DNA from: Streptomyces sp. SID12488
GTDB lineage: Bacteria > Actinomycetota > Actinomycetes > Streptomycetales > Streptomycetaceae
Direction: 5' to 3'
Length of the DNA stretch: 64,000 bases
Assembly (NCBI RefSeq): GCF_010548275.1
Contig: NZ_JAAGLT010000009.1
Coordinates: 186,001-250,000 of the forward strand
The position numbers and the translations under genes were made by a program. This document shows positions 42,003 through 49,713 of this stretch, in pieces. How positions within the stretch are numbered: position 1 is the stretch's first letter; each line of letters opens with the position of its first letter. The notes beneath the pieces are model-generated. The model searched no databases. It had not been told where the DNA came from and saw only the letters and a program-made list of their open reading frames with translations.

Positions 42003-42982
42003 GCGCTCTCCTCGATGGGTACGCCGCTGCCGACCCGAGTGGTCTGAGTTCCCAGAGTGCCCTGAGTACTGTTCGACCCCAACTGCCCATACGTCACGAC
42101 GAGTTCACGGATCACCCCGGTCACCGCTCCCGGCGCCTCGACCGGCGTCATGTGCCCGAGCCCGGGCAGCTCGGTCACACCGTGGCACTGGGGCAGCGCG
42201 GCGGCCAGTGCCCGCGCATGGACGGGCGGGGTCATCCGATCCGCCGTACCGACGACGACAGCGGCCGGAACCACCAACTCCCGCACCTGCACGTCAAGTT
42301 GAACCCCGTCCAGGACTCGCGCCCACGCGTACCGCACCTTGCGCGGGCACGCGTGCACGATCCGGGCGCACACCTCGACCATCGCGGGCGTCGAACCGGC
42401 GCCCATCGTCGCGTACTTGAGGATGCGCCGGGAGACCGGCGTGACCGGCCCCATCGGGGCGCGTGAGCTGAGGCTCCGCCGGGTGAGCCAGGTGCGCAGC
42501 CGCCCGGCACGCATCGGGAGGACCAGCGATTCGGCGACGAGCCGCGAACTGCCGGTACTGCACAGCAGTACGGCCGCCGCGTGCTCCCGGAACCCCGGCC
42601 GCGCGGACGCGGCCAGCACCGTCATCCCGCCCATGGAGTGCCCCACGACCACGGCCTTCTCACCGGGCGCGAGAGTGGCCGCGAGCACGGCTTCCAGGTC
42701 GTCGGCGAGTACGTCCGTACTGCAGACGGGACTCGCCGGACTGCGCCCGTGGCCGCGCTGGTCGTAGGCGACGACCCGGTGATCGGGGGCGAGTTCGCGG
42801 ATCTGGGCGGCCCAGAAGGCGGTGGAGCAGGTCCAGCCGTGCGCGAGGACGACCACGGGCCCGTCGGCCGCGCCGTGCACCTCGACATGCAGCCGGGCCC
42901 CGTCCGCCGAAACGGCGGTGAGCTCACGGAGGGGCACGGGCGGAACGTACGGACCGTCCGCCACGGACATCAGCCGGCTCAT
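41999..42982 (-). CDS. Alpha/beta-fold hydrolase
   Basis: 327 residues. Nucleophile elbow GHSMGG, oxyanion-hole LAHGWTCS, VVAYDQRGHGRS, the acid residue in VVVGTADRMTPP and the His in LPGLGHMTPVEAPG. It overlaps both neighbours by ATGA, so the operon BVMO-hydrolase-SDR is translationally coupled. A natural inference is hydrolysis of esters or lactones made by the monooxygenase. Confidence 0.9.
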   Translation of the reverse strand: MSRLMSVADGPYVPPVPLRELTAVSADGARLHVEVHGAADGPVVVLAHGWTCSTAFWAAQIRELAPDHRVVAYDQRGHGRSPASPVCSTDVLADDLEAVLAATLAPGEKAVVVGHSMGGMTVLAASARPGFREHAAAVLLCSTGSSRLVAESLVLPMRAGRLRTWLTRRSLSSRAPMGPVTPVSRRILKYATMGAGSTPAMVEVCARIVHACPRKVRYAWARVLDGVQLDVQVRELVVPAAVVVGTADRMTPPVHARALAAALPQCHGVTELPGLGHMTPVEAPGAVTGVIRELVVTYGQLGSNSTQGTLGTQTTRVGSGVPIEESA

Positions 42983-44589
42983 GCGTCCACCTCTATGGTC
43001 GAGTTGATGTCACCGACGCCGACGCCAGTGCCGGTGCTGTCGGTGTTGCTGTTGCTGTTGCTGTTGCCACCGCTGACGGTGCTGTTGTTGCCGGTCGCCC
43101 GCAGGACCTCGTACTCGGCGAGATCCACGCTCCGGGTCGCCCGCCGGAACTCGGATGTCGTACCGGGCCAGACGGTGGTGTTGCGCCCGTTCGCGTCGAG
43201 GTACCAGCTGCTGCACCCGCCCGTGCTCCACACCGTGCGCCGCATCCGCTGCTGGACCCGGTCGTTCCAGGCGTCCACGGCGGCGGGCCGGGCGTCGAGC
43301 GCCACCCGTCCCCCGAGCACGCCCAACTGCCCTACGTAGTCAGCGAGATAGTTCAGCTGGGACTCGATCATCAGGATCATGGAGGAGTTCCCGAGGCCGG
43401 TGTTGGGCCCGATGATCGTCATCCAGTTGGGGAACCCGGCGGCGGAGGCCCCGCGCAGCGCCCGCATCCCGCTGTCCGCCCAGGCCTCGGCGAGCGTACG
43501 CCCGTCGGCGCCGACGACCCGGTCGGCGATGGGCATGTCGGTGACGTGGAACCCCGTACCGAAGACGATGACGTCGACCTCGGCCGTACTCCCGTCGGCG
43601 CCGACGACGGTGGAGCCCCGCACCTCGCTCAGCCCGCTCGCCACGACGTCCACGTTGGGCCGGGTGAGCGCCGGATAGTAGGCACTCGACAGCAGGATGC
43701 GCTTGCAGCCGATGCGGTAGTCGGGGGTTAGTTTGGCGCGCAGGGCCGGATCCTTGACGGCGCGGTGCATGTTGCGCTTGGCCAGCGCCTCAACGGCCCC
43801 GAGTTCGCCCGGATGCTTGGTGAACGCCTGCACCTGCAGCTCCCGTACGCCCCACGAGAATCCGCGCCGCAGCCGGGTGGTGAAGGGCAGCGCGCGGTGC
43901 ACGGCCCGCTCGGCTTTGCCGATGGCCCGGTCGATGCGCGGCATCACCCACGGCGGAGTGCGCTGGAAGAGGGTGAGGCGGGAGACGTCGGGCTGGATCG
44001 CGGGCACGATCTGGATGGCGGAGGCCCCGGTCCCGACCATCGCGACCCGCTTGCCGCGCAGGTCGTAGTCGTGGTCCCAGCGGGCGGAGTGGAAGACCTT
44101 GCCGGGGAAGGTATCGAGCCCGGGGACGTCCGGCACCTTGGGGTCGGAGAGGGGCCCGGTGGCGGAGACGACGAGATCGGCGAGCAGGGTCCCGCTACTG
44201 GTCTCGATGACCCATGCCAACCGGCTCCCGTCCCAAGTCATCTTCTTCACCTCGGAGTTGAGGCGGAGATGGGGCCGCAGCCCGAAGACGTCGGTGACGT
44301 GCTCCAGATAGGCACGGATGTGCTCCTGCCCGGAGAAGGCGCGCGGCCAGTCGGGATTGGGCGCGAAGGAGAACGAATACAGATGGGACGGCACGTCGCA
44401 GGCGCATCCCGGATAGCTGTTGTCGCGCCAGGTACCGCCGACACTGCCGGCCCGCTCCAGGACGACGAAGTCGGTGACGCCTTCGCGGCGCAGCCGCACG
44501 GCGGCCCCGAGCCCTCCGAACCCGGACCCGATCACCGCCACCCGCACATGTTCGTGTTCGGCTTCCTGTTCGGCTTCGTGTTCAGCCAT
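42979..44589 (-). CDS. Flavin-containing (Baeyer-Villiger-type) monooxygenase
   Basis: 536 residues. FAD site GSGFGGLGAA near residue 20, the BVMO fingerprint FPGKVFHSARWDHD (FxGxxxHxxxWD), NADP site GTGASAIQI, and an ATG motif region VFGTGFHVTD. The C-terminus ends in an odd Asn/Ser/Gly tail (NNSTVSGGNSNSNSN) coded by GTTGCT repeats at 43,040-43,075. ATG 44589 is the likely start, before an acidic EAEQEAEHEH leader; the longer frame upstream overlaps the divergent MerR gene and is rejected. Confidence 0.9.
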   Translation of the reverse strand: MAEHEAEQEAEHEHVRVAVIGSGFGGLGAAVRLRREGVTDFVVLERAGSVGGTWRDNSYPGCACDVPSHLYSFSFAPNPDWPRAFSGQEHIRAYLEHVTDVFGLRPHLRLNSEVKKMTWDGSRLAWVIETSSGTLLADLVVSATGPLSDPKVPDVPGLDTFPGKVFHSARWDHDYDLRGKRVAMVGTGASAIQIVPAIQPDVSRLTLFQRTPPWVMPRIDRAIGKAERAVHRALPFTTRLRRGFSWGVRELQVQAFTKHPGELGAVEALAKRNMHRAVKDPALRAKLTPDYRIGCKRILLSSAYYPALTRPNVDVVASGLSEVRGSTVVGADGSTAEVDVIVFGTGFHVTDMPIADRVVGADGRTLAEAWADSGMRALRGASAAGFPNWMTIIGPNTGLGNSSMILMIESQLNYLADYVGQLGVLGGRVALDARPAAVDAWNDRVQQRMRRTVWSTGGCSSWYLDANGRNTTVWPGTTSEFRRATRSVDLAEYEVLRATGNNSTVSGGNSNSNSNTDSTGTGVGVGDINSTIEVDA

Positions 44590-44745
44590 GCCGATGCCTC
44601 CGACCCTCACCCGCGACTCCGCCAGTGAACACTGGCGCAATGGGGACAGTAGAGGACGCTCGTACTGATGGGTAGGGGCCGGAAGAAGGACGTTTACATC
44701 AGCGGCTCCGCCGCGGGTACCGCCGGTACGCCGTAGGGTTCCGAC

Positions 44746-45408
44746 GTGGCAGACGCAGCGGAGACCGCAGAAGAGCGCGAGTACCGGATGGAGGAGCTGG
44801 CCAGGCTGGCCGGCATCACCGTCCGCACCCTGCGCTTCTACCGCGAACGCAAACTGATCCCGCCACCCCGCCGCGAGGGCCGCATCGCCTGGTACGACGA
44901 CCACCATCTGGCCCGTCTGCGCACGATCTCGGCGCTGCTGGAACGCGGGCACACCCTCAACGGCATCGCGGAACTGGCCGAGGCCTTCGACAACGGCCGC
45001 GACGTGGCCGACCTGCTCGGCCTCGGCGCCCCCACCGAGGAGACCCCGGTCAGCCTCACCCCCGAGGACCTCGCCGATCTCTTCGGCCCGGATGCCACCC
45101 CCGAGAACCTCGCGGCCTCGATGGACCTCGGCTACCTGGGCACCGACGGCGAGCAGATCGTCCACATCAGCCGCAGCCTCCTGGACGCGTCGTCGGCGCT
45201 GGTCCAGGAGGGCATCCCGCTCTCAGCCGTCCTGGCGGCGGGCAAACGGGTACGCGACCACGCGGACGCCCTAGCCGAGATCTTCAGCGACGTGATCCTG
45301 ACCCACGCCCCGGAAGCGGACCCGACACGGATGCGTCCCCTGGCCCAGCGGGTGGTGGAGGCGGAACTTTCGCTGGCGCTGGACCGCCGAATGCGCCAGG
45401 ACACCTGA
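44746..45408 (+). CDS. MerR-family regulator
   Basis: 220 residues. N-terminal MerR HTH (EYRMEELARLAGITVRTLRFYRERKLIPPP, about 12-42; IAWYDDHHLARL) and a helical C-terminal part, with no Cys cluster for metal sensing. It starts at GTG 44746, 156 bases from the divergent BVMO operon, which it probably controls. The effector is likely an organic molecule. Confidence 0.88.
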   Translation: MADAAETAEEREYRMEELARLAGITVRTLRFYRERKLIPPPRREGRIAWYDDHHLARLRTISALLERGHTLNGIAELAEAFDNGRDVADLLGLGAPTEETPVSLTPEDLADLFGPDATPENLAASMDLGYLGTDGEQIVHISRSLLDASSALVQEGIPLSAVLAAGKRVRDHADALAEIFSDVILTHAPEADPTRMRPLAQRVVEAELSLALDRRMRQDT

Positions 45409-45429
45409 CCGCTCCTACTGCGGAGCAGC

Positions 45430-46233
45430 TCAGAGGTCGTAGACGACCGTGACAGGCGCGTGGTCCGACCAGCGCTCCTCATGCGTCGCCGCACGCTCGA
45501 CGTACCCCTTCACCGCCTTGGCGGCGAGCCCCGGCGTCGAGATCTCGTAGTCGATCCTCCAACCTGAATCGTTGTCGAAGGCCCGCCCCCGGTACGACCA
45601 CCAGGAGTACGGCCCCTCGACCTCCGGATGCAGCGCCCGCACCACATCCACGAACCCGCCGTCAGCCGCGTCGAGCACCCGCCCGAGCCACTCCCGCTCC
45701 TCCGGCAGGAACCCGGAGTTCTTCTGGTTGGCACGCCAGTTCTTGAGGTCGGCGGGCTGGTGGGCGATGTTCCAGTCGCCGCAGACGACGACCTCGCGCC
45801 CGTCGGCGGCGGCCCGCTCGCGCAGGCCCTTGAGATAGAGGAGGAACTCACCCATGAAGCGGATCTTCTCGTCCTGCCGCTCGGTGCCCACCTCGCCGGA
45901 GGGCAGATACAGACTGGCGACAGTGACACCGGGCAGGTCGGCCTCGACGTACCGGCCGCTGCCGTCGAACTCGGCGGAGCCGAAGCCGATCCGGACGCGG
46001 TCGGGCTCGCGGCGGGTGTAGAGGGAGACGCCTGCGCGGCCCTTGGCGGCGGCGGGCGCGTGCGTGACGTACCAGCCCTCGGGCGCGCGGACCTCCTCCG
46101 GCAGCTGCTGCGGTTCGGCGCGCACCTCCTGGAGGCACAGCACGTCGGCGGAGGTTCCGGCGAGCCAGTCCACGAAGCCCTTCTTGGCGGCGGCGCGGAG
46201 TCCGTTCACATTCACAGAGGTCACAGTCAGCAC
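45430..46233 (-). CDS. xth: Exodeoxyribonuclease III (AP endonuclease)
   Basis: 267 residues of the ExoIII/EEP fold: TSVNVNGLRAA, LCLQEVRA (catalytic Glu), GWYVTHAPA, ASLYLPSGE (Tyr), CGDWNIAH (Asp/Asn), WSYRGRAFDNDSGWRIDYE and the terminal SDHAPVTV His. Start GTG 46233 (MLTVTSVNV). It cuts at abasic sites in base-excision repair. Divergent from a GNAT gene. Confidence 0.93.
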   Translation of the reverse strand: MLTVTSVNVNGLRAAAKKGFVDWLAGTSADVLCLQEVRAEPQQLPEEVRAPEGWYVTHAPAAAKGRAGVSLYTRREPDRVRIGFGSAEFDGSGRYVEADLPGVTVASLYLPSGEVGTERQDEKIRFMGEFLLYLKGLRERAAADGREVVVCGDWNIAHQPADLKNWRANQKNSGFLPEEREWLGRVLDAADGGFVDVVRALHPEVEGPYSWWSYRGRAFDNDSGWRIDYEISTPGLAAKAVKGYVERAATHEERWSDHAPVTVVYDL

Positions 46234-46280
46234 GCGGGCACGATACCGGCAGAACGGAAACATCTGGCGACAGCGGCATG

Positions 46281-46299
46281 CATACATGTACCGTGTATG
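46281..46299. promoter_or_regulatory. Inverted repeat in the xth/GNAT divergent promoter
   Basis: CATACA (46281-46286) and TGTATG (46294-46299) with a 7-base spacer, immediately before the GNAT start. A candidate operator with no assigned regulator. Confidence 0.4.
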
Positions 46300-46301
46300 G
46301 A

Positions 46302-46781
46302 ATGAATATCCGCCGGGTCTCCTTCGACCACCCCGACGCCGTGAAGCTCAACGACCAGGTCCAGGCCGAGTACGCCGACCGCTACGACGACGAGGGCGAC
46401 GCCACCCACCTCGACCCGGCGATGTTCGACCCGCCGTCCGGTCTGTACCTGATCGCGTACGACGAGCAGGACCGCCCCGTCGCCACCGGCGGCTGGCGCG
46501 GCCGCGACAACGCGAACGACGAAGGTTATCTGACCGGCGACGCCGAGCTGAAGCGGATGTACGTCGTCGCGGAGGCGCGCGGACTCGGCCTGGCCCGCCG
46601 CATACTCGCCGCCCTGGAGGAGGACGCCCGCGCCGCCGGCCGCACCCGCATGGTCCTGGAGACGGGCGACAGACAGCCGGAGGCCATCGCCCTGTACACC
46701 TCCAGCGGCTACGAGCCCTCCGCGAAGTTCGGCTACTACCGCCACCACGAGGCGAGCCTCTGCTTCGCCAAGAGCCTGTAG
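46302..46781 (+). CDS. GNAT-family N-acetyltransferase
   Basis: 159 residues: ELKRMYVVAEARGLGLARRIL (beta4 and the acetyl-CoA loop A-R-G-L-G-L-A), RMVLETGDRQPEAIALYTSSGYEP and FGYYRHHEASLCF at the C-terminus. ATG 46302 is the likely start. Substrate unknown. An overlapping inverted repeat suggests regulation. Confidence 0.87.
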   Translation: MNIRRVSFDHPDAVKLNDQVQAEYADRYDDEGDATHLDPAMFDPPSGLYLIAYDEQDRPVATGGWRGRDNANDEGYLTGDAELKRMYVVAEARGLGLARRILAALEEDARAAGRTRMVLETGDRQPEAIALYTSSGYEPSAKFGYYRHHEASLCFAKSL

Positions 46782-46821
46782 GACCCGGTAAGGCGGCCAG
46801 GGCCCGGTAAGGGCCGGTTGC

Positions 46822-47499
46822 TCACGCCCGCAGAAACGCCAGTACCGCCAGCACCCGGCGATGCGTCTCGTCCGCCGGGGGCAGGTCCAGCTTGGTGAGA
46901 ATGCCGCCGATGTGCTTGCCGACGGCCGCCTCTGAGACCACCAGCTCGCGGGCTATCGAGCCGTTGGACCGGCCCTCCGCCATCAGCGCCAGCACCTCAC
47001 GCTCCCGTGGGGTCAGCCGCTCCAGCGGGTCACGCCGCCGACGCAGCAACTGCCGTACGACCTCGGGGTCGACGACCGTGCCGCCGTCCGCGACCCGTCG
47101 CAGCGCGTCGACGAACTCCTCGACCTGACCGACCCGGTCCTTGAGCAGATAACCGACGCCCGTGCCGTCGCCGGAGTCGAGCAGCTCGGCGGCGTAGGCC
47201 CGCTGGACGTACTGGCTGAGGACCAGCACGGGCAGCCCCGGCCGCGCCTCGCGGAGCTTCACCGCCGCTCGCAGCCCCTCGTCCTGGAAACCGGGCGGCA
47301 TGCGTACGTCCGTCAGCACGATGTCCGGTTCCTGCTCGGCGACCGCCGTGAGCAGGGCCTCCGCGTCCCCGACGGCCGCCACCACCTCGTGGCCGACCCG
47401 GGTGAGTAGCCCGATCAGCCCCTCCCTCAGCAGCACGCTGTCCTCGGCGAGGACTATGCGGAGCGACGGGCGCGATCCGTCGACCGGCTCAACTCGCAA
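46822..47499 (-). CDS. NarL/LuxR-type response regulator
   Basis: 225 residues. Receiver domain with ED (VLAEDSVLLREGL), phospho-acceptor Asp in VLTDVRMPP and a Lys in YLLKDRVG, then a LuxR HTH (LTPREREVLALMAEGRSN). The likely start is TTG 47499 with GGAGG 4 bases upstream, inside the 3' end of the kinase gene (46-base overlap). No ATG or GTG lies at a suitable place. It works with the upstream kinase. Confidence 0.9.
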   Translation of the reverse strand: MRVEPVDGSRPSLRIVLAEDSVLLREGLIGLLTRVGHEVVAAVGDAEALLTAVAEQEPDIVLTDVRMPPGFQDEGLRAAVKLREARPGLPVLVLSQYVQRAYAAELLDSGDGTGVGYLLKDRVGQVEEFVDALRRVADGGTVVDPEVVRQLLRRRRDPLERLTPREREVLALMAEGRSNGSIARELVVSEAAVGKHIGGILTKLDLPPADETHRRVLAVLAFLRA

Positions 47500-48770
47500 G
47501 GAACCTCCACCCGCAGCAACGTCGGTCCGCCCGGCGGGCTGGACAGGGAAAGTCTGCCATCGAGCACTGACACCCGGTCCGCGAGCCCGGTGAGCCCACT
47601 GCCGCCCCCGGCGTCCGCACCGCCCCGCCCGTCGTCCCGCACAGTGACGTACAGCCGTCCGTCACGGTGTCCCCCGCCGACCTCGGCCCGGCTCGCCCCG
47701 CTGTGCCGGTCGACGTTGGCGAGTGCCTCGCAGACCACGAAGTACGCGGCGGACTCCACCGCTCGGGGAAGTCGTCCGGGCACAACGAAGGTGACGTCCA
47801 CCGGCACCGCCGTACGGTCGGCCGCGTCGGCCACCGCGGCCTGGAGCCCGTAGTCGGCGAGGACCTGGGGATGGATCCCGTGGATCAGCTCGCGCAACTC
47901 CGCCAGCGCCTTGCCCGCCTCCCCCTGCGCCCTGGCCAGTTGCTCGGCGAACGGCCCAGGCGGTGCGTCCAGCCGGGCCAGGCCGAGCGTCACCGACAGG
48001 GCGACCAGGCGCTGTTGGGCCCCGTCGTGCAGATCGCGTTCGATCCGCCGCCGTTCCGCCTCGAAGGCGTCCACCAACCGGACTCGGGAGCGCGTGAGTT
48101 CGACGACCCGCTGCCCCAACTCGACGTCCCTGGCGGCGATCAACAGCCGCGTCAGCCCGGCCCTCGCGCCGGCGGCGACACCGAGCAGATAGGCGCCCAG
48201 GGCCAGCAGAACCAGCCCGCCGAGCAAGCAGCCGAAGGCGGTCGGCCAGTCGGCGACCGTCCACTGCTTGAGCACCTTCACCTCCTGCCCGTCGCCACCG
48301 GTAGTCATCAGCAAGGGAGTTGCCACCAAGGACACCGGAACGAACAGCGCGGCTGCGACGACAAGAGCGTCCACGGGCCACAACAGGCCCCCGAACAGCA
48401 GCGTGTACCCGAACTCCCGCCAGGTCGCCCGCTCCCGCAGCCGGACTGCCAGCCAGGGCCGCAGACCGGGCACGACCGGCGCCCGGTGCGGATCGGGCAC
48501 CGCTTCCGGATCGACAAGCCGCAGCCTGAGCCGCTCGACACGGGCCACGGGAAGCCCGGCCAGGGCGAGGGCGACGAGCAGCGGCAGGCCCACGAGCACG
48601 ATGGCGAGCACCCCGCCGACCACCGCCAGGAGCACCACCGCCACCAGGACGAGGAAGCCGGTCACCACACCGCTGACGAGATAGCCGGCCGACCGCCAGG
48701 GCCACCACGACGACAGATAGCCCGGCCGGGTCATGGCCTGCCACACGTTCCTCGGATGCATGGGGATCAC
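47454..48770 (-). CDS. Sensor histidine kinase (HisKA_3 type)
   Basis: 438 residues. Several N-terminal membrane helices (about 30-75, 120-150 and 175-205) form the sensor. The phosphorylation site is in RRIERDLHDGAQQRLVAL (HisKA_3). The HATPase domain has VRDDGRGGADAGGGSGL. It is divergently transcribed from a FtsX-type ABC exporter. Such kinase-regulator/exporter pairs usually sense cell-envelope stress or peptides, so the exporter is a probable target. Confidence 0.9.
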   Translation of the reverse strand: MIPMHPRNVWQAMTRPGYLSSWWPWRSAGYLVSGVVTGFLVLVAVVLLAVVGGVLAIVLVGLPLLVALALAGLPVARVERLRLRLVDPEAVPDPHRAPVVPGLRPWLAVRLRERATWREFGYTLLFGGLLWPVDALVVAAALFVPVSLVATPLLMTTGGDGQEVKVLKQWTVADWPTAFGCLLGGLVLLALGAYLLGVAAGARAGLTRLLIAARDVELGQRVVELTRSRVRLVDAFEAERRRIERDLHDGAQQRLVALSVTLGLARLDAPPGPFAEQLARAQGEAGKALAELRELIHGIHPQVLADYGLQAAVADAADRTAVPVDVTFVVPGRLPRAVESAAYFVVCEALANVDRHSGASRAEVGGGHRDGRLYVTVRDDGRGGADAGGGSGLTGLADRVSVLDGRLSLSSPPGGPTLLRVEVPCELSRSTDRARRSA

Positions 48771-48894
48771 GGTAGGAGGCAGCCGCCCGCGAGGACCATC
48801 GGTCCAGCCGGCGAATCGAGGGTATGCCTGGCCCTACCCCAACTCTCGCCCCTGCCGCACTGCTTCGGCACACCGCGCACGGTTGCCTTGAGCC

Positions 48895-49713
48895 ATGAAC
48901 CTCGAGCCCATGAGCCTTGCCCCCACGAACAGCGACGCGATTCAACTCCACTCCGTCACCAGGAAGTTCGGCACCGGCGGAAAGGCCGGGAGTGCGGTGA
49001 CAGCCCTCGACTCGATCACCCTCACCTTCCCCCGGGGCACCTTCACCGCCGTCATGGGCCCGTCCGGCTCGGGCAAGTCGACCCTGTTGCAGTGCGCGGC
49101 GGGGCTGGACCGTCCCACGTCCGGTTCGGTCACGCTGGACGGCACCGAGCTGACCGCCCTGAACGAACGGCAGTTGACCCTGCTGCGCCGCGACCGCGTC
49201 GGCTTCGTCTTCCAGTCCTTCAACCTGATCCCTTCCCTGACCGCCGAGCAGAACGTGGTGCTCCCGCTGCGCCTGGCCCGCCGCCGCCCCGCCAAGTCGC
49301 TGGTACGTCAGGCGCTGACGCAGGTCGGCCTCGCCGACCGGGGCCGCCACCGTCCAGCGGAACTCTCCGGCGGGCAGCAGCAACGGGTTTCCCTGGCCCG
49401 CGCGTTGATCACCCGCCCCGAGGTCCTGTTCGCCGACGAGCCGACCGGCGCCCTGGACTCCCGGTCGGGCCACGAGGTACTCCGGCTGCTGCGCTCGATG
49501 GTCGACACGGACGGCCGTACGGTCGTCATGGTCACGCACGACCCGGTGGCCGCGTCGTACGCGGACCGGGTGGTCCTCCTCGTCGACGGCAGGCTGCACG
49601 ACGAGATGACAGCCCCGTCGGCACAGAGCGTCGCCGCCCGTATGACGACCCTGGAGTCCGCGCAGGCCACCCGCCCGGAGACCGACCGTCCGGAGACCGC
49701 CCCGTGCCGATGA
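48895..49713 (+). CDS. ABC transporter ATPase (MacB/LolD-like)
   Basis: 272 residues. Walker A GPSGSGKST (55-63), VFQSFNLIPSLTAEQNV Q-loop, LSGGQQQRVSLARAL signature, LFADEPTGALDS Walker B, VTHDPVAASYADRVV. This subfamily drives FtsX-type mechanotransmission permeases, and its stop overlaps the permease start (ATGA). The start may be ATG 48895 or ATG 48910. Confidence 0.92.
   Translation: MNLEPMSLAPTNSDAIQLHSVTRKFGTGGKAGSAVTALDSITLTFPRGTFTAVMGPSGSGKSTLLQCAAGLDRPTSGSVTLDGTELTALNERQLTLLRRDRVGFVFQSFNLIPSLTAEQNVVLPLRLARRRPAKSLVRQALTQVGLADRGRHRPAELSGGQQQRVSLARALITRPEVLFADEPTGALDSRSGHEVLRLLRSMVDTDGRTVVMVTHDPVAASYADRVVLLVDGRLHDEMTAPSAQSVAARMTTLESAQATRPETDRPETAPCR

Noticed and set aside
44590-45165. 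Upstream extension of the BVMO frame
   Set aside because: Antisense to the MerR gene and without family similarity.
47667-49709. Plus-strand open frame extending the FtsX permease to 1506 residues
   Set aside because: It overlaps the kinase antisense and the ATPase gene in another frame; the permease start at 49,710 has the expected stop-start overlap.
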